64,000 nucleotides of DNA from Marinobacterium sedimentorum (GTDB lineage: Bacteria > Pseudomonadota > Gammaproteobacteria > Pseudomonadales > Balneatricaceae). The stretch lies in the NCBI RefSeq assembly GCF_024267675.1, contig NZ_JALDYX010000005.1, forward strand, positions 1 through 64,000, given 5' to 3'. A model generated the notes under the pieces. That model searched no databases, was not told the origin of the DNA, and saw nothing but the letters and a program-made list of their open reading frames with translations. The stretch's first letter is position 1; each line of letters begins with the position of its first letter. Shown here piece by piece: positions 8,523 to 17,557 of this stretch. The position numbers and the translations under genes were made by a program.

Positions 8523-9228
8523 CCAGGTAGGTGTTCAGCAGATCAGTTTTGGCTTCCAGCTCATGGGCGTGGACTTCTTCGACGATATGACCGTGTTCCA
8601 TGACGTAATGCCGGTCGGCAATGGGGGCGGCGAAGCGGAAATTCTGCTCCACCAGCAGGATGGTCAGGCCCCGTTCCTTGAGCTTGAGCAGCACCTGGGC
8701 CAGCTTTTGCACTATGACCGGTGCCAGCCCCTCGGTAATCTCATCCAGCAGCAGGATATTGGCGCCGGTGCGCAGAATACGGGCCAGCGCCAGCATCTGC
8801 TGTTCGCCGCCGGACAACCGAGTGCCCTGGCTAAAGCGGCGCTCGTAGAGGTTGGGAAACATCTCGTACAGCTCTTCCACGCTCATGCCGTCGGAGCGCA
8901 CCGCGGGGGGCAGCATCAGGTTTTCCTCGACATTCAGGCTCGAGAAAATGCCGCGTTCTTCCGGGCAGTACCCCAGCCCCAGATGGGCAATACGATGCGG
9001 TGCCAGATTCAGGGTTTCGCTGCCGTTCACCATGATGCTGCCGCTGCGCCGCCCCACCATGCCCATGATCGCGCGCAGCGTGGTGCTGCGCCCCGAGCCG
9101 TTGCGGCCCAGCAGCGTCACCAGTTCGCCCTGATGAATACTCAGATCGATGCCGTGCAGAATATGTGACTCGCCATAGAAGGCATGCAGATCGCTGATAC
9201 GGATTTTTTCACGCCCGGAAGTGCTCAT
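8515..9228 (-). CDS. livF: Branched-chain amino acid-type ABC ATPase, LivF family
   Basis: This 237-residue ATP-binding subunit energises the importer from the cytosolic side. The signature LSGGEQQMLALARIL and Walker B LLLDEITEGLAP are intact. The Walker A is GRNGSGRST, so the usual lysine is arginine at residue 47. The same change may occur in some LivF paralogues, so loss of function should not be assumed. The start ATG overlaps the livG stop by four bases (ATGA), which implies coupled translation. The 3' end is embedded in a repeat array. Confidence 0.88.
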   Translation of the reverse strand: MSTSGREKIRISDLHAFYGESHILHGIDLSIHQGELVTLLGRNGSGRSTTLRAIMGMVGRRSGSIMVNGSETLNLAPHRIAHLGLGYCPEERGIFSSLNVEENLMLPPAVRSDGMSVEELYEMFPNLYERRFSQGTRLSGGEQQMLALARILRTGANILLLDEITEGLAPVIVQKLAQVLLKLKERGLTILLVEQNFRFAAPIADRHYVMEHGHIVEEVHAHELEAKTDLLNTYLGV

Positions 9229-10043
9229 GCCCCGACTCCTGCAATAACACTGGAATGAACCCCAACCGCTGCAACGGGCGCCGCAGGCTCGTCATCGGCA
9301 ACCCCCAGATAGGCTTCGCGGACCCTGGGGTCCGCCGACACGCAGGCATAGTCGCCTTCGGTCAGGATGGCGCCGCGCTGCAGAACAGTGATGCGATCGG
9401 CCAGCTTGGCGACTACATGCAGGTTGTGCTCCACCATCAGAATGGTGCGCCCGGCCGACACCCGCTTGATCAGATTGGCCACCACTTCAACATCCTCGTG
9501 ACCCATGCCCTGGGTCGGCTCATCCAGCAGCATCAGTTCCGGATCCAGCGCCAGGGTAGTGGCAATTTCCAGCGCCCGCTTGCGGCCATAGGGCAGATCC
9601 AGCGTCTTGCTGTGGGCGAACTCGCTCAAGCCGACGTCATCCAGCAATGCCAGGGCCTTGTCGTTAAGACGATTCAGCACCCGCTCGTGCTTCCAGAAAT
9701 GAAAGCTGTTGCCTTCCTTGCGTTGCAGCGCCACGCGCACGTTTTCCAGCACGCTGAGATTAGGGAACACCGCCGATATCTGGAACGAGCGCACTATGCC
9801 AAGCCGGGCGATATCCGCTGACTTGCGGGCGGTAATATCCTTGCCGTTGAACAAGAGCGCACCGCTGGTGGGGGTAAGGTATTTGGTCAACAGGTTGAAA
9901 ACTGTCGTCTTGCCGGCGCCGTTGGGGCCGATCAGGGCATGGATGGCGCCACGCTCGATCTGCAGATTGACATCATCCACGGCGGTAAAACCCTTGAATG
10001 CCTTGATGAGATTTTTCGTTTCAAGAATAAGATCCTGACTCAT
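9225..10043 (-). CDS. livG: Branched-chain amino acid-type ABC ATPase, LivG family
   Basis: This 272-residue ATPase is the first gene of the transporter block. It has Walker A GPNGAGKTT near residue 40, the family segment LGIVRSFQISAVFPNLSV, an ABC signature degenerated to LPYGRKRALEIA (typical of LivG), and Walker B ELMLLDEPTQGM. I start at the ATG at 10043, with GGGGA ten bases upstream; 28 further in-frame codons upstream are unlikely to be translated. It overlaps livF by four bases. The C-terminal 25 residues after EAYLG are an alanine/valine-rich extension of no clear role. Confidence 0.9.
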   Translation of the reverse strand: MSQDLILETKNLIKAFKGFTAVDDVNLQIERGAIHALIGPNGAGKTTVFNLLTKYLTPTSGALLFNGKDITARKSADIARLGIVRSFQISAVFPNLSVLENVRVALQRKEGNSFHFWKHERVLNRLNDKALALLDDVGLSEFAHSKTLDLPYGRKRALEIATTLALDPELMLLDEPTQGMGHEDVEVVANLIKRVSAGRTILMVEHNLHVVAKLADRITVLQRGAILTEGDYACVSADPRVREAYLGVADDEPAAPVAAVGVHSSVIAGVGA

Positions 10044-10276
10044 GCAACACGTCCCCGCTGCCAAGACCTGAAGCCTGCACAGCCTTATTGTTGTATTCGG
10101 GATCGGGGCCAAAGCCCCCGGTTGCACTCAATCTAGGTCAGGACCATTGCGCGAGTTTGTCGCAAATCTAACGAAATGTAACAGCCTCGCCCTGGCGTCA
10201 GGTTCTTTGGTCGCAATATAAGGGATTTCCCTAGGTAACTTGGTTAAGATAGGGCAACTCCAGAGCGGAACACCTT
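10044..10276. promoter_or_regulatory. Divergent control region between livG and the histidine kinase gene
   Basis: This 233-base region separates the minus-strand transporter block from the plus-strand two-component genes, so it should hold promoters for both. I see short inverted repeats (GGGA-TT-TCCC at 10222-10231) but no clear -35/-10 pair or operator that I can defend. Confidence 0.4.
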
Positions 10277-13168
10277 ATGCTGCCAGGCTCCAAACTCACC
10301 CGTCGCTTCTTCACCGTGATTGCCCTGATCATTGCGGCGATCTTTGTGGCCTTCTATTCCTACTCGGTGCCGCTGATTCAGCAGAAGGTGTTCGAGATCG
10401 AGCGCAACAACAGCCGCACCACGCTGAACAACGTCTTCGAGCTGGCCAGTCAGATGTATGTCAGCGTGGAGGACTACCGCAGCCGCACCCTGGATTCGCA
10501 CAAGCAACGCCTGAAGGCCGTGGTTGCACTGACGGCCATGCACATCGATGAAAGCCTCGCGCAGGCCAGCCGCCAGCATATATCCCCCGAAGAGGCCCGG
10601 GCCCGCCTGTTCGAGGGCCTGCGCAACTTCAGCTATGGTCGTGGCGATTACATCTGGATCTCCGACTACAACGCCAGGCTGCTGTCCCACCCGGACCCGG
10701 CTCTGCACGGCCAGGATGCCTCGGACGTGCAGGACGGTGACGGCAACCCCGTCATCCCGCCGATCGTCGAGATGGCGGTCCGCGAGGGCGAAGGCTTCTA
10801 CCGCTACAAGTGGCATCGCCTGGGCGAGCGGGAACCGATCGACAAGTTTTCCTACGTCAAGAATTTCCCGCAGTGGGGCTTCGTCATCGGCTCCGGCGTC
10901 TACCTCGACGATATCGACGCCGAGGTAAAGGCCCAGACCGCCAGCGCGATCCAGGAACTGCGCAACGGCCTGCTGGAACTGCGCTTAGCCGAAACCGGCT
11001 ACATGTACATTTTCGACGGCGACGGCAACATGCTGGTGCATCCGAACCCGAATCTGGACGGTACCAATTTCCTCGGCCTGCTCGACCCGGTGACCGGACG
11101 CTCCATCGCCACCGAACTGATGGAAGTCGCCGATACCGGCGGGGAACTGTTCTACAAGTGGGACCAGCCATCGGATCCCGGCAACTACGTCTACGACAAG
11201 CTGGCGCTGGTGCGCTACCTGCCCGGGTTCGACTGGTATATCGGCTCATCGGTCTATGTCGACGAGCTCAAGAGCAGTTCCAAGGTGCTCACCGACCGCA
11301 TCCTGACGATGGCGATCGTGGCGCTGCTCGCCGCCATAGTGCTGACTTTCATCTTCGTGCACTGGATCACCCGCCCGGTGCGACGCCTGTCCGAAACCGC
11401 CGAGCGGGTCAGCCGCGGCGAGCTCGACGCCAAGAGCGGTATCCGGCGCGACGACGAGCTGGGAGTGCTGGCCCGCACCTTCGACCAGATGCTCGACCAG
11501 CTCAGGGGCAATATCCACACCCTCGATGCCAAGGTTAAGGCCCGTACCCGTGACCTGGAGGAAACCAACAGTCAGCTGCTCGGTGCCGTCGCCTCGATGC
11601 AGCAGGCACAGCAGGAACTGCGCCTGCATGAGGAACGTCAGCGCCTGATTCTCGATGCGCTGCCGGCGCAGATTGCCTACCTCGACAGCCGCCAGCGCTA
11701 TGTCTTCGTCAACCAGGGCTACGCCGATGTCTTCAATCGCAGCAAGGAGGAGATTGTCGGTCGGCATCCATCCGAAATCCTGGGCGATCAGATGTATGCC
11801 GACATCCATAACCAGATCGAGCGCACCCTGGCCGGCGAGAAGACCGTCTACGAATACCGCCTGCAACAGGAAGACCGGGAGATTATCACCAAGCGTATTC
11901 TGATCCCGTTCCACTCCTCCGATGAAGCGGTCAATGGCCTGCTGAACCTGTCGCTGGACGTCACTGCCGAGAAGGAGGCCGAACGCCGCCTCGGCGAAGC
12001 CCAGCGCATGAGCGCGGTGGGCCAGCTGGCCGGCGGCCTGGCCCACGACTTCAATAACCTGCTGTCGATCCTGCTCGGCAATCTGATCGCCATGCGCGAC
12101 AACCCGGCGCTGAACCAGACACTGCTGCGTTACCTCAATCCGGCGATCCGCGCCACCCGCCGCGGCGCCGATATCACCAGCCGGTTACTGGCATTCTCGC
12201 GCCGCCAACCGCTCAAACCCACCAGTGTCGACCTCGACCGGCTGATTGCCGAGGTGGTCGAGCTGCTGGCAGGCCCGCTGCCCAACGGTATCAGTATCGA
12301 GTATCAATGCGCCCCCGATGCCCCGCGGCCCTTTGTCGACGCCGGCCAGCTGGAGGATGCCCTGGTGAACCTGGCCCTCAATGCCCGCGACGCCATGCCG
12401 GACGGCGGCACCCTCAGTTTTGAAATTAACAGGCGCCATGTCAGTGAACCCCTGACCTGTGACGAACCGGTGCTACCCGGCGACTACGTCGAAATCCGCG
12501 TGCGCGACACCGGCCACGGCTTTTCATCCCAGGCTGCGAGCCTGGCCTTCGAGCCCTTCTTCACCACCAAAACCGGCGGCGCAGGATCGGGCCTGGGGCT
12601 CAGCATGGTGTACGGCTTCGTCAAGCAGTCCAGAGGCTACATCCAGATCCAGAGCGCACTCGATCAGGGCTCTGTTATCTCGCTGCTGCTGCCGGCGTCC
12701 CAGGCGATGCCAGAGTTGCAGGCAACGCAGAGCACAGCCCCCCCGGCCCAGAGCCCCGATGACAGTCACGGCAAACTGATTCTGCTGGTAGAAGACAACC
12801 CCGATCTGCGCCAGGTCGTGCGCGAACAGCTGGTCAGCCTGGCATTTAATGTGATCGAAGCCCGGGATGCCGACGAAGCCTGCCAGCTGATTGACTCCCT
12901 GGACAATCTCCACGGAATGCTGTGCGACATCATCATGCCGGGTTCCCTGAATGGCTTTGAGCTGGCCCGCCGGCTGTATGACAGGCAGCCGTGCAGCCAC
13001 ATAGTGCTGATGAGCGGCTACAGCTATGAACAGGATCCCGGTGACAGCAGCGATTATTTTTTCACCATGCTGCCCAAGCCCTTTGAGCAGGACGCCCTGC
13101 AGGACGCCCTGCGACGCGAATCGCTCGCCAAGCAGACACAATCAGCCGCAGGCCCCTGCGACACTTAA
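10277..13168 (+). CDS. Hybrid sensor histidine kinase with tandem Cache domains
   Basis: This 963-residue membrane kinase probably senses a small molecule outside the cell. A first membrane helix (about 10-32) precedes two single-Cache-type modules (about 70-200 and 205-335; GRGDYIWISDYNARLLSHP and ETGYMYIFDGDGNMLVHPN). A second helix (about 340-362), a HAMP region, a coiled coil and a PAS domain (about 455-575) follow. The HisKA site is GGLAHDFNNLL with His590, then an ATPase with N, G1 (DTGHGF) and G2 (GSGLGLSMV) boxes. A receiver domain with Asp884 in MLCDIIMPG ends the protein. The response regulator gene begins 36 bases downstream. Its location divergent from the importer suggests control of that uptake system. 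Confidence 0.9.
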   Translation: MLPGSKLTRRFFTVIALIIAAIFVAFYSYSVPLIQQKVFEIERNNSRTTLNNVFELASQMYVSVEDYRSRTLDSHKQRLKAVVALTAMHIDESLAQASRQHISPEEARARLFEGLRNFSYGRGDYIWISDYNARLLSHPDPALHGQDASDVQDGDGNPVIPPIVEMAVREGEGFYRYKWHRLGEREPIDKFSYVKNFPQWGFVIGSGVYLDDIDAEVKAQTASAIQELRNGLLELRLAETGYMYIFDGDGNMLVHPNPNLDGTNFLGLLDPVTGRSIATELMEVADTGGELFYKWDQPSDPGNYVYDKLALVRYLPGFDWYIGSSVYVDELKSSSKVLTDRILTMAIVALLAAIVLTFIFVHWITRPVRRLSETAERVSRGELDAKSGIRRDDELGVLARTFDQMLDQLRGNIHTLDAKVKARTRDLEETNSQLLGAVASMQQAQQELRLHEERQRLILDALPAQIAYLDSRQRYVFVNQGYADVFNRSKEEIVGRHPSEILGDQMYADIHNQIERTLAGEKTVYEYRLQQEDREIITKRILIPFHSSDEAVNGLLNLSLDVTAEKEAERRLGEAQRMSAVGQLAGGLAHDFNNLLSILLGNLIAMRDNPALNQTLLRYLNPAIRATRRGADITSRLLAFSRRQPLKPTSVDLDRLIAEVVELLAGPLPNGISIEYQCAPDAPRPFVDAGQLEDALVNLALNARDAMPDGGTLSFEINRRHVSEPLTCDEPVLPGDYVEIRVRDTGHGFSSQAASLAFEPFFTTKTGGAGSGLGLSMVYGFVKQSRGYIQIQSALDQGSVISLLLPASQAMPELQATQSTAPPAQSPDDSHGKLILLVEDNPDLRQVVREQLVSLAFNVIEARDADEACQLIDSLDNLHGMLCDIIMPGSLNGFELARRLYDRQPCSHIVLMSGYSYEQDPGDSSDYFFTMLPKPFEQDALQDALRRESLAKQTQSAAGPCDT

Positions 13169-13203
13169 CTAAAGTTAATAATAAGAAAGGACACACCAAC
13201 ACC

Positions 13204-13917
13204 GTGAAACAGAACCGCCTGATTTACATCGTTGATGACGAAGCCGATATCTGTACCCTGGTCAGCGAGGAGCTGGAACGCTTCGGCTATGAAACCCGCA
13301 TCTGCAGAACCGGCGCCCAGGCCGCCCAGGCCATTCGCCAGCGCCGGCCAGATCTGTGCATCATTGATCTGGGCCTGCCCGACATGGATGGCATGGCGCT
13401 GGTGCGCCAGCTCGGAGAGCTGCAGGGCGTCGGCATCATGATACTGTCGGGGCGCGACAGCACGCCCGACCGGGTAATGGGACTTGAGCTCGGCGCTGAT
13501 GACTACATCACCAAACCCTTCGAGCCGCGTGAACTGGTCGCCCGCGCCAACAGCCTGCTGCGCAGGCTCGAGCAGATCGATGCCCCGGCAGCGGATAGCC
13601 GCCCGCGCCGCGCCGCCTTTGGCAGCTGGACCTTCGACCCCGCCAGCCTGACGCTCAGCAATCAGCGAGGCCATTCGGAAGTACTGAGCAGCGCCGAGGC
13701 ACAGCTGCTCAATGTGCTGCTGCGCGCACCGCGACAAATATTGTCCCGCGAACAGTTGCTCGGCGATCGAGCCGACCCCTTTGATCGAAGCATTGATGTG
13801 CGCATGTCGCGCATCCGCAAGAAGATCGAAGCCGACCCGAAGAACCCGGCCATCATCAAGACCATCTACGGTGCAGGCTACATGCTGATGACGGAAGTGC
13901 GCTGGCAGCAAGGCTGA
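13204..13917 (+). CDS. OmpR-family response regulator
   Basis: This 237-residue regulator has an N-terminal receiver with acidic pocket DDEAD and phosphorylation site Asp55 (CIIDLGLPDMDG), then a winged-helix DNA-binding domain ending in the OmpR-type RIRKKIEADPKNP and TIYGAGYML. It starts at GTG 13204 with GAAAGG about 11 bases upstream. It is presumably phosphorylated via the preceding hybrid kinase, possibly by relay through its own receiver. A weak hairpin (CCTGCC...GGCAGG) at about 13926-13947 follows the gene without a T run. Confidence 0.9.
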   Translation: MKQNRLIYIVDDEADICTLVSEELERFGYETRICRTGAQAAQAIRQRRPDLCIIDLGLPDMDGMALVRQLGELQGVGIMILSGRDSTPDRVMGLELGADDYITKPFEPRELVARANSLLRRLEQIDAPAADSRPRRAAFGSWTFDPASLTLSNQRGHSEVLSSAEAQLLNVLLRAPRQILSREQLLGDRADPFDRSIDVRMSRIRKKIEADPKNPAIIKTIYGAGYMLMTEVRWQQG

Positions 13918-14021
13918 AGACAGCCCTGCCAGATACTGCGGCAGGCACCGGGGCCACAAGCCCTGGCCCAGTGGAGTTTGGCATTCTGGCGGTTACTTTT
14001 CGTCCAGTTTTCAGGCACAAT

Positions 14022-14348
14022 ATGCCGATGATTAAACGCCCGACAAAATCTGACCTGCGCCACGAAATGGAAAAGCAGATGGCTGACTACCTGCAAAAGG
14101 GCGGCCGCATTACGTCTGTAGAACAGGGCGCCAGCGGCCTGACCAACGGTACCTACAACAAGCACCAGTTCAGTATCAGCCAGCCCAAACAGACCCGCAC
14201 TGCGGTGCCTGAAGTCCTGGTTGCCATCGACTCGCGCCGCAGGCAATCCGCGGTGCCGGCACAGAAAACCCGCCCGCGCGCACCGCGCCGACAGGTCATC
14301 TACGACGACTTTGGCGAACCGTTGCGCGTCGTCTGGGTGGACAACTAA
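14022..14348 (+). CDS. Small conserved basic protein of unknown function
   Basis: This 108-residue protein is not a family I can name with certainty. An N-terminal helix is followed by MADYLQKGGRITSVEQGASG, a pattern of the type FLxxGGxVxxIxxGxSG seen in small uncharacterised gammaproteobacterial proteins. The middle is rich in Arg/Pro/Gln, and the end is IYDDFGEPLRVVWVDN. A loose resemblance to the RNA-polymerase-binding SutA motif (a GGK/R segment after a helix) is worth testing but not claimed. I start at ATG 14022 rather than 17 codons upstream because the upstream residues look non-coding. Confidence 0.6.
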   Translation: MPMIKRPTKSDLRHEMEKQMADYLQKGGRITSVEQGASGLTNGTYNKHQFSISQPKQTRTAVPEVLVAIDSRRRQSAVPAQKTRPRAPRRQVIYDDFGEPLRVVWVDN

Positions 14349-14440
14349 GCAAGGTTAGCCTCACTCGCCAAAGCGACTTTCTGGCAGCAAGTGACTAAGT
14401 GACGCCTGGCTTCTTGCCCTGCTGCCCCTTGGGACCTGCC

Positions 14441-14695
14441 TTACTCAGCGTCTGCCGCTTCGAGGTCCGCCGGTGCATCCTTGGGTCCGCGGCGGAACAG
14501 GATGTAACCATCCAGAAAGGCTTCCAGCACGTCGTCGCTGCATTCCTTGTAGTTCTTGTGGCCTGGCTTGCGGAAATAACCCGACAGCTCAGCCTTGTTG
14601 ACGCTGTGTTCGGTGAGCGCAAAGACCGCGAACAGGTCCGCTTCTTTAAGGTCCAGAGCAATACGCAGCTTTTTCAGTACATCGTTGTTCGTCAT
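14441..14695 (-). CDS. DUF1456 (YehS-like) protein, single repeat
   Basis: The 84-residue product matches one DUF1456 unit: NNDVLKKLRIALDLKEAD at the start, then KAELSGYFRKPGHKNY and CSDDVLEAFLDGYILFRRGP. YehS-type proteins normally carry two such units in about 150 residues, so this is a half-length form. It ends in an acidic tail (DLEAADAE) with a proper stop codon, and I see no second unit downstream in another frame. A TTG two codons upstream is a less likely start. The function of the family is unknown. Confidence 0.75.
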   Translation of the reverse strand: MTNNDVLKKLRIALDLKEADLFAVFALTEHSVNKAELSGYFRKPGHKNYKECSDDVLEAFLDGYILFRRGPKDAPADLEAADAE

Positions 14696-14824
14696 CGTCA
14701 ATCCGGTCAGTCAATATCGATAAAGAGCCGCCAAAAACGGCACAGGCACTCAGGCGCCCTACTCTACAGCAAAACGCCCCCCGCGCCTGCTGCGCGCGGT
14801 AAAGATAATCACGCGTCCCGGACG

Positions 14825-14861
14825 AAAAAAAGCCCGGCGGGAGTCGAAACTCCAGCCGGGC
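14825..14861 (-). terminator. Rho-independent terminator of scoAB
   Basis: On the minus strand GCCCGGCTGGAGT-TTCG-ACTCCCGCCGGGC forms a long stem with one internal mismatch and is followed by seven T residues. It lies 44 bases past the scoB stop codon. Confidence 0.9.
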
Positions 14862-14904
14862 CCAAGGGATCGACAGCATCAAAGGGTAAAACGTTGAAGA
14901 ACCC

Positions 14905-15561
14905 TTAAAACGTCATTTCAGGTACATGATCCGGCACTATCAGCTTGCCAGCGGTCTTGGACACAATTTCCTCAACCGATACGCCGGGCGCACGCTCACG
15001 CAGGATGAAAGCGCCATCTTCGATCTCCAGCCAGGCAAGATCCGTCAGCACTTTCTTGATACAGCCGGCACCGGTCAGCGGCAGGGAGCAGCTGTCCAGC
15101 AGCTTGGATTCGCCGTGCTTGGAGGCGTGGGTCATGGTCACGATAATGTTATCGGCACCGGCCACCAGATCCATGGCGCCGCCCATGCCCTTGATCAGCT
15201 TGCCAGGAATCATCCAGGAGGCAATGTTGCCCTGCACGTCCACTTCAAAGGCCCCCAGTACGGTCAGGTCAACATGGCCGCCGCGGATCATGGCGAAGGA
15301 TTCAGCCGACGAGAAAATGGAGGCACCAGCAATCGCGGTCACGGTCTGCTTGCCGGCATTGATCATGTCTGCATCCAGCTCGTCCTCGGTGGGAAAAGCG
15401 CCCATGCCCAGCAGACCGTTTTCGGACTGCAGCATCACTTCCATGCCTTCGGGTACATAGTTGGCCACCAGGGTCGGGATGCCAATCCCCAGGTTAACGT
15501 AGAAACCATCTTGAAGTTCGCGCGCTACGCGCATTGCAATCTGTTCGCGAGAAAGTGCCAT
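14905..15561 (-). CDS. scoB: 3-oxoacid CoA-transferase subunit B
   Basis: This 218-residue subunit carries the catalytic glutamate of the transferase in SENGLLGMG near residue 48, the residue that forms the CoA thioester intermediate. Together with subunit A it moves CoA from succinyl-CoA or acetyl-CoA to acetoacetate or a related 3-oxoacid in the cytosol. GIGIPTLVANYVPEG and GGAMDLVAGADNIIVTMTH are family hallmarks. I start at ATG 15561, which has AGAGG upstream. It follows scoA by 79 bases and ends at a strong terminator. Substrate could be acetoacetate or 3-oxoadipate. Confidence 0.93.
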   Translation of the reverse strand: MALSREQIAMRVARELQDGFYVNLGIGIPTLVANYVPEGMEVMLQSENGLLGMGAFPTEDELDADMINAGKQTVTAIAGASIFSSAESFAMIRGGHVDLTVLGAFEVDVQGNIASWMIPGKLIKGMGGAMDLVAGADNIIVTMTHASKHGESKLLDSCSLPLTGAGCIKKVLTDLAWLEIEDGAFILRERAPGVSVEEIVSKTAGKLIVPDHVPEMTF

Positions 15562-15640
15562 TGTTCTGCCTCTTGCGCTGGAGCCACCCGCCTGGGGCCT
15601 GGGGCTCACTGAATTTGTTATTGATGAAAACCTTGGGCGT

Positions 15641-16342
15641 TTACGCCTGGCGCAGGGTGCGCTGTTCGATTCGCTTCTCGAAAGTGCCCTTGATCACGCG
15701 CTGAACGTAGATGCCCGGCGTATGTATCTGGCTGGGCTCCAGCTCGCCCGGTTCAACAATTTCTTCCACTTCCACCACCGTGATCTTGCCGGCCGTCGCC
15801 GCCATGGGATTGAAGTTCTGCGCGGTGTGGCGGTACATGACGTTGCCGTAGCGGTCCGCCTTCCAGCCTTTGACGATGGCGAAATCACCGGTAACCGACT
15901 CTTCCATGATGTAGGAGCGGCCATTGAACTCGCGTACTTCCTTGCCTTCGGCAACAGGTGTACCAAAGCCCGTGGCCGTAAAGAACGCCGGGATACCGGC
16001 ACCGCCGGCGCGCATTTTCTCAGCCAGGGTTCCCTGGGGCGTCAGTTCGACTTCCAGCTCACCGGCCAGCAGCTGCTTTTCAAACAGGGCGTTTTCACCC
16101 ACATAGGACGAGATCATCTTGCGAATCTGGCGGTCTTCCAGCAGCACGCCGAGACCAAAGCCATCCACGCCGCAGTTGTTCGACACAACGGTCAGATCCT
16201 TTACGCCCATCTGCTTGATGCGCGCAATCAGGTTTTCCGGAATACCGCACAGGCCAAAGCCGCCGGCAATCACAGTCATTCCGCTTTCGAGGCCCGCCAG
16301 TGCCTCTTCATAGGTATTTACAACTTTATCGAAACCGGCCAT
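15641..16342 (-). CDS. scoA: 3-oxoacid CoA-transferase subunit A
   Basis: This 233-residue subunit supplies the CoA-binding half of the transferase. The motif [16 protein letters not shown] near residue 24 is the SCOT/AtoD glycine-rich CoA-binding signature. [30 protein letters not shown] and [21 protein letters not shown] in the later part also fit, though only the family pattern is claimed. It is the first gene of the scoAB operon and is divergent from a LysR regulator with a 151-base AT-rich intergenic region. Confidence 0.93.
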   Translation of the reverse strand: MAGFDKVVNTYEEALAGLESGMTVIAGGFGLCGIPENLIARIKQMGVKDLTVVSNNCGVDGFGLGVLLEDRQIRKMISSYVGENALFEKQLLAGELEVELTPQGTLAEKMRAGGAGIPAFFTATGFGTPVAEGKEVREFNGRSYIMEESVTGDFAIVKGWKADRYGNVMYRHTAQNFNPMAATAGKITVVEVEEIVEPGELEPSQIHTPGIYVQRVIKGTFEKRIEQRTLRQA

Positions 16343-16412
16343 CTCGCCACTCCTGATTATTGTTAGCCACTGTGCGGCTGTCGTCTCACTGGTTGGAAAT
16401 TGTGCAGCAACT

Positions 16413-16428
16413 CTATATATTTATATAG
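16413..16428. promoter_or_regulatory. Palindrome in the scoA/lysR intergenic region
   Basis: CTATATA-TT-TATATAG has perfect seven-base arms. It lies 71 bases upstream of scoA and 66 bases upstream of the lysR start. The location suits a LysR recognition site, but the pure A/T arms may also reflect overlapping promoter boxes in an AT-rich stretch. Confidence 0.45.
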
Positions 16429-16493
16429 TTTGAATTTTTTATTTATTGATTTGTTTTTTAAACATATAGTCCTGTACCGATGATGCTAACAAC

Positions 16494-17378
16494 ATGACCA
16501 TTAAGCAACTGCGTGCCTTTATCGCCGTCGCCCGCACCCTCAGCTTTGCAGAGGCCAGCGTTCGCGTCCACCTGTCGCAACCGGCCCTGAGCCTGGCGAT
16601 CAAGAAACTGGAAGAGTCCCTGGGCGGCCGCCTGTTCAACCGTACCACCCGCACCATCGCGCTAACCCCCGAAGGCGACGCGCTACTGCCCATCGCCGAG
16701 CGCCTGATGGCCGAATGGGACAATGTAGAAGAAGAACTGCACCAGCGTTTTGCCCTGCAGCTGGGCAAGATCGCCGTTGCCGCCATGCCGTCATTTGCCA
16801 GTTCACTGCTGCCCCAGGCCCTGCTGCGCTATCGCGAACTCTATCCGCGCATCAATATTGAAGTACACGATGTCATCGCCGAACAGGTCGTGGACATGGT
16901 GCGCCAGAATCGGGTCGAGGTTGGCGTCACTTTCGACCCCGGCGCCAGCGACGATCTGCTGTTTCGCCCGCTGTTCAGCGATGAATTCATTGCCGTGCTG
17001 CCCCCAGGTCACCCGGACGCGAAGCGCAACCCGCTGCCCTGGCAGCAGCTGCTGCAGCACGACTTCATCACCCTGCAGCGCCCATCGAGCCTGCGCCTGC
17101 TGATGGAGCGCCAGCTGGCCGAACAGGGTATGGCACCGCGTGTGGCCTTCGAAGCACACCAGCTGGCCACCGTGGGCCGCATGGTCGCAACGGGCCTGGG
17201 TGTCAGCGCCGTGCCCGCCCTGTGCCGCCAGCAGATGCAGGAACTCGGCGCCTGCTGCGTATCCCTGGACGAACCCACGATATCGCGCCGCGTCGGCATT
17301 CTGACCCGCAGCAACCACCAGCTGTCCGTCGCTGCGAGGGCGCTGATAGAGGTGCTGAGCGAAACCTTCCGGAAATAG
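16494..17378 (+). CDS. LysR-family transcriptional regulator
   Basis: This 294-residue protein has the LysR winged helix-turn-helix at its N-terminus (TLSFAEASVRVHLSQPALSL, then KKLEESLGGRLFNRTTR) and a periplasmic-binding-protein-like effector domain from about residue 90. It is divergent from scoAB, so activation of 3-oxoacid CoA-transferase expression by a carboxylate or CoA intermediate is the simplest reading. The start is ATG 16494. A tRNA-Thr gene lies 56 bases downstream on the other strand. Confidence 0.9.
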   Translation: MTIKQLRAFIAVARTLSFAEASVRVHLSQPALSLAIKKLEESLGGRLFNRTTRTIALTPEGDALLPIAERLMAEWDNVEEELHQRFALQLGKIAVAAMPSFASSLLPQALLRYRELYPRINIEVHDVIAEQVVDMVRQNRVEVGVTFDPGASDDLLFRPLFSDEFIAVLPPGHPDAKRNPLPWQQLLQHDFITLQRPSSLRLLMERQLAEQGMAPRVAFEAHQLATVGRMVATGLGVSAVPALCRQQMQELGACCVSLDEPTISRRVGILTRSNHQLSVAARALIEVLSETFRK

Positions 17379-17433
17379 CCGCACTCCCCAAGGTGGAATG
17401 CAGCAACGGTGGAAAGAACTGGCAAAACAGAAA

Positions 17434-17509
17434 TGGTGCCGCAGAGAGGAATCGAACCTCCGGCTTGCTGATTACGAATCAGCTACTCTACCGACTGAGT
17501 TACTGCGGC
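17434..17509 (-). tRNA. tRNA-Thr (CGT anticodon)
   Basis: On the minus strand the gene runs GCCGCAG...CTGCGGC-A-CCA, giving a seven-pair acceptor stem and an encoded CCA end. The D arm GTAGAG, the anticodon stem GCTGA/TCAGC with loop TTCGTAA, and the T arm GGTTCGATTCC are all present. Anticodon CGT reads ACG codons. It stands alone between lysR and gspB. Confidence 0.96.
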
Positions 17510-17557
17510 CTGAACCTGAAAACCGATCTGTGATTAATACGATAGCCTGTTAAGACC

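Noticed and set aside
8515-9228. LivF as an inactive pseudogene because of the Walker A change
   Set aside because: All other motifs and the reading frame are intact and an Arg-type P-loop may occur in related LivF proteins.
14395-14661. Second minus-strand frame overlapping the DUF1456 gene
   Set aside because: Shadow frame; its end (KAGPKGQQGKKPG) could suggest a frameshifted tail, but the DUF1456 frame has a normal stop and no homologous continuation.
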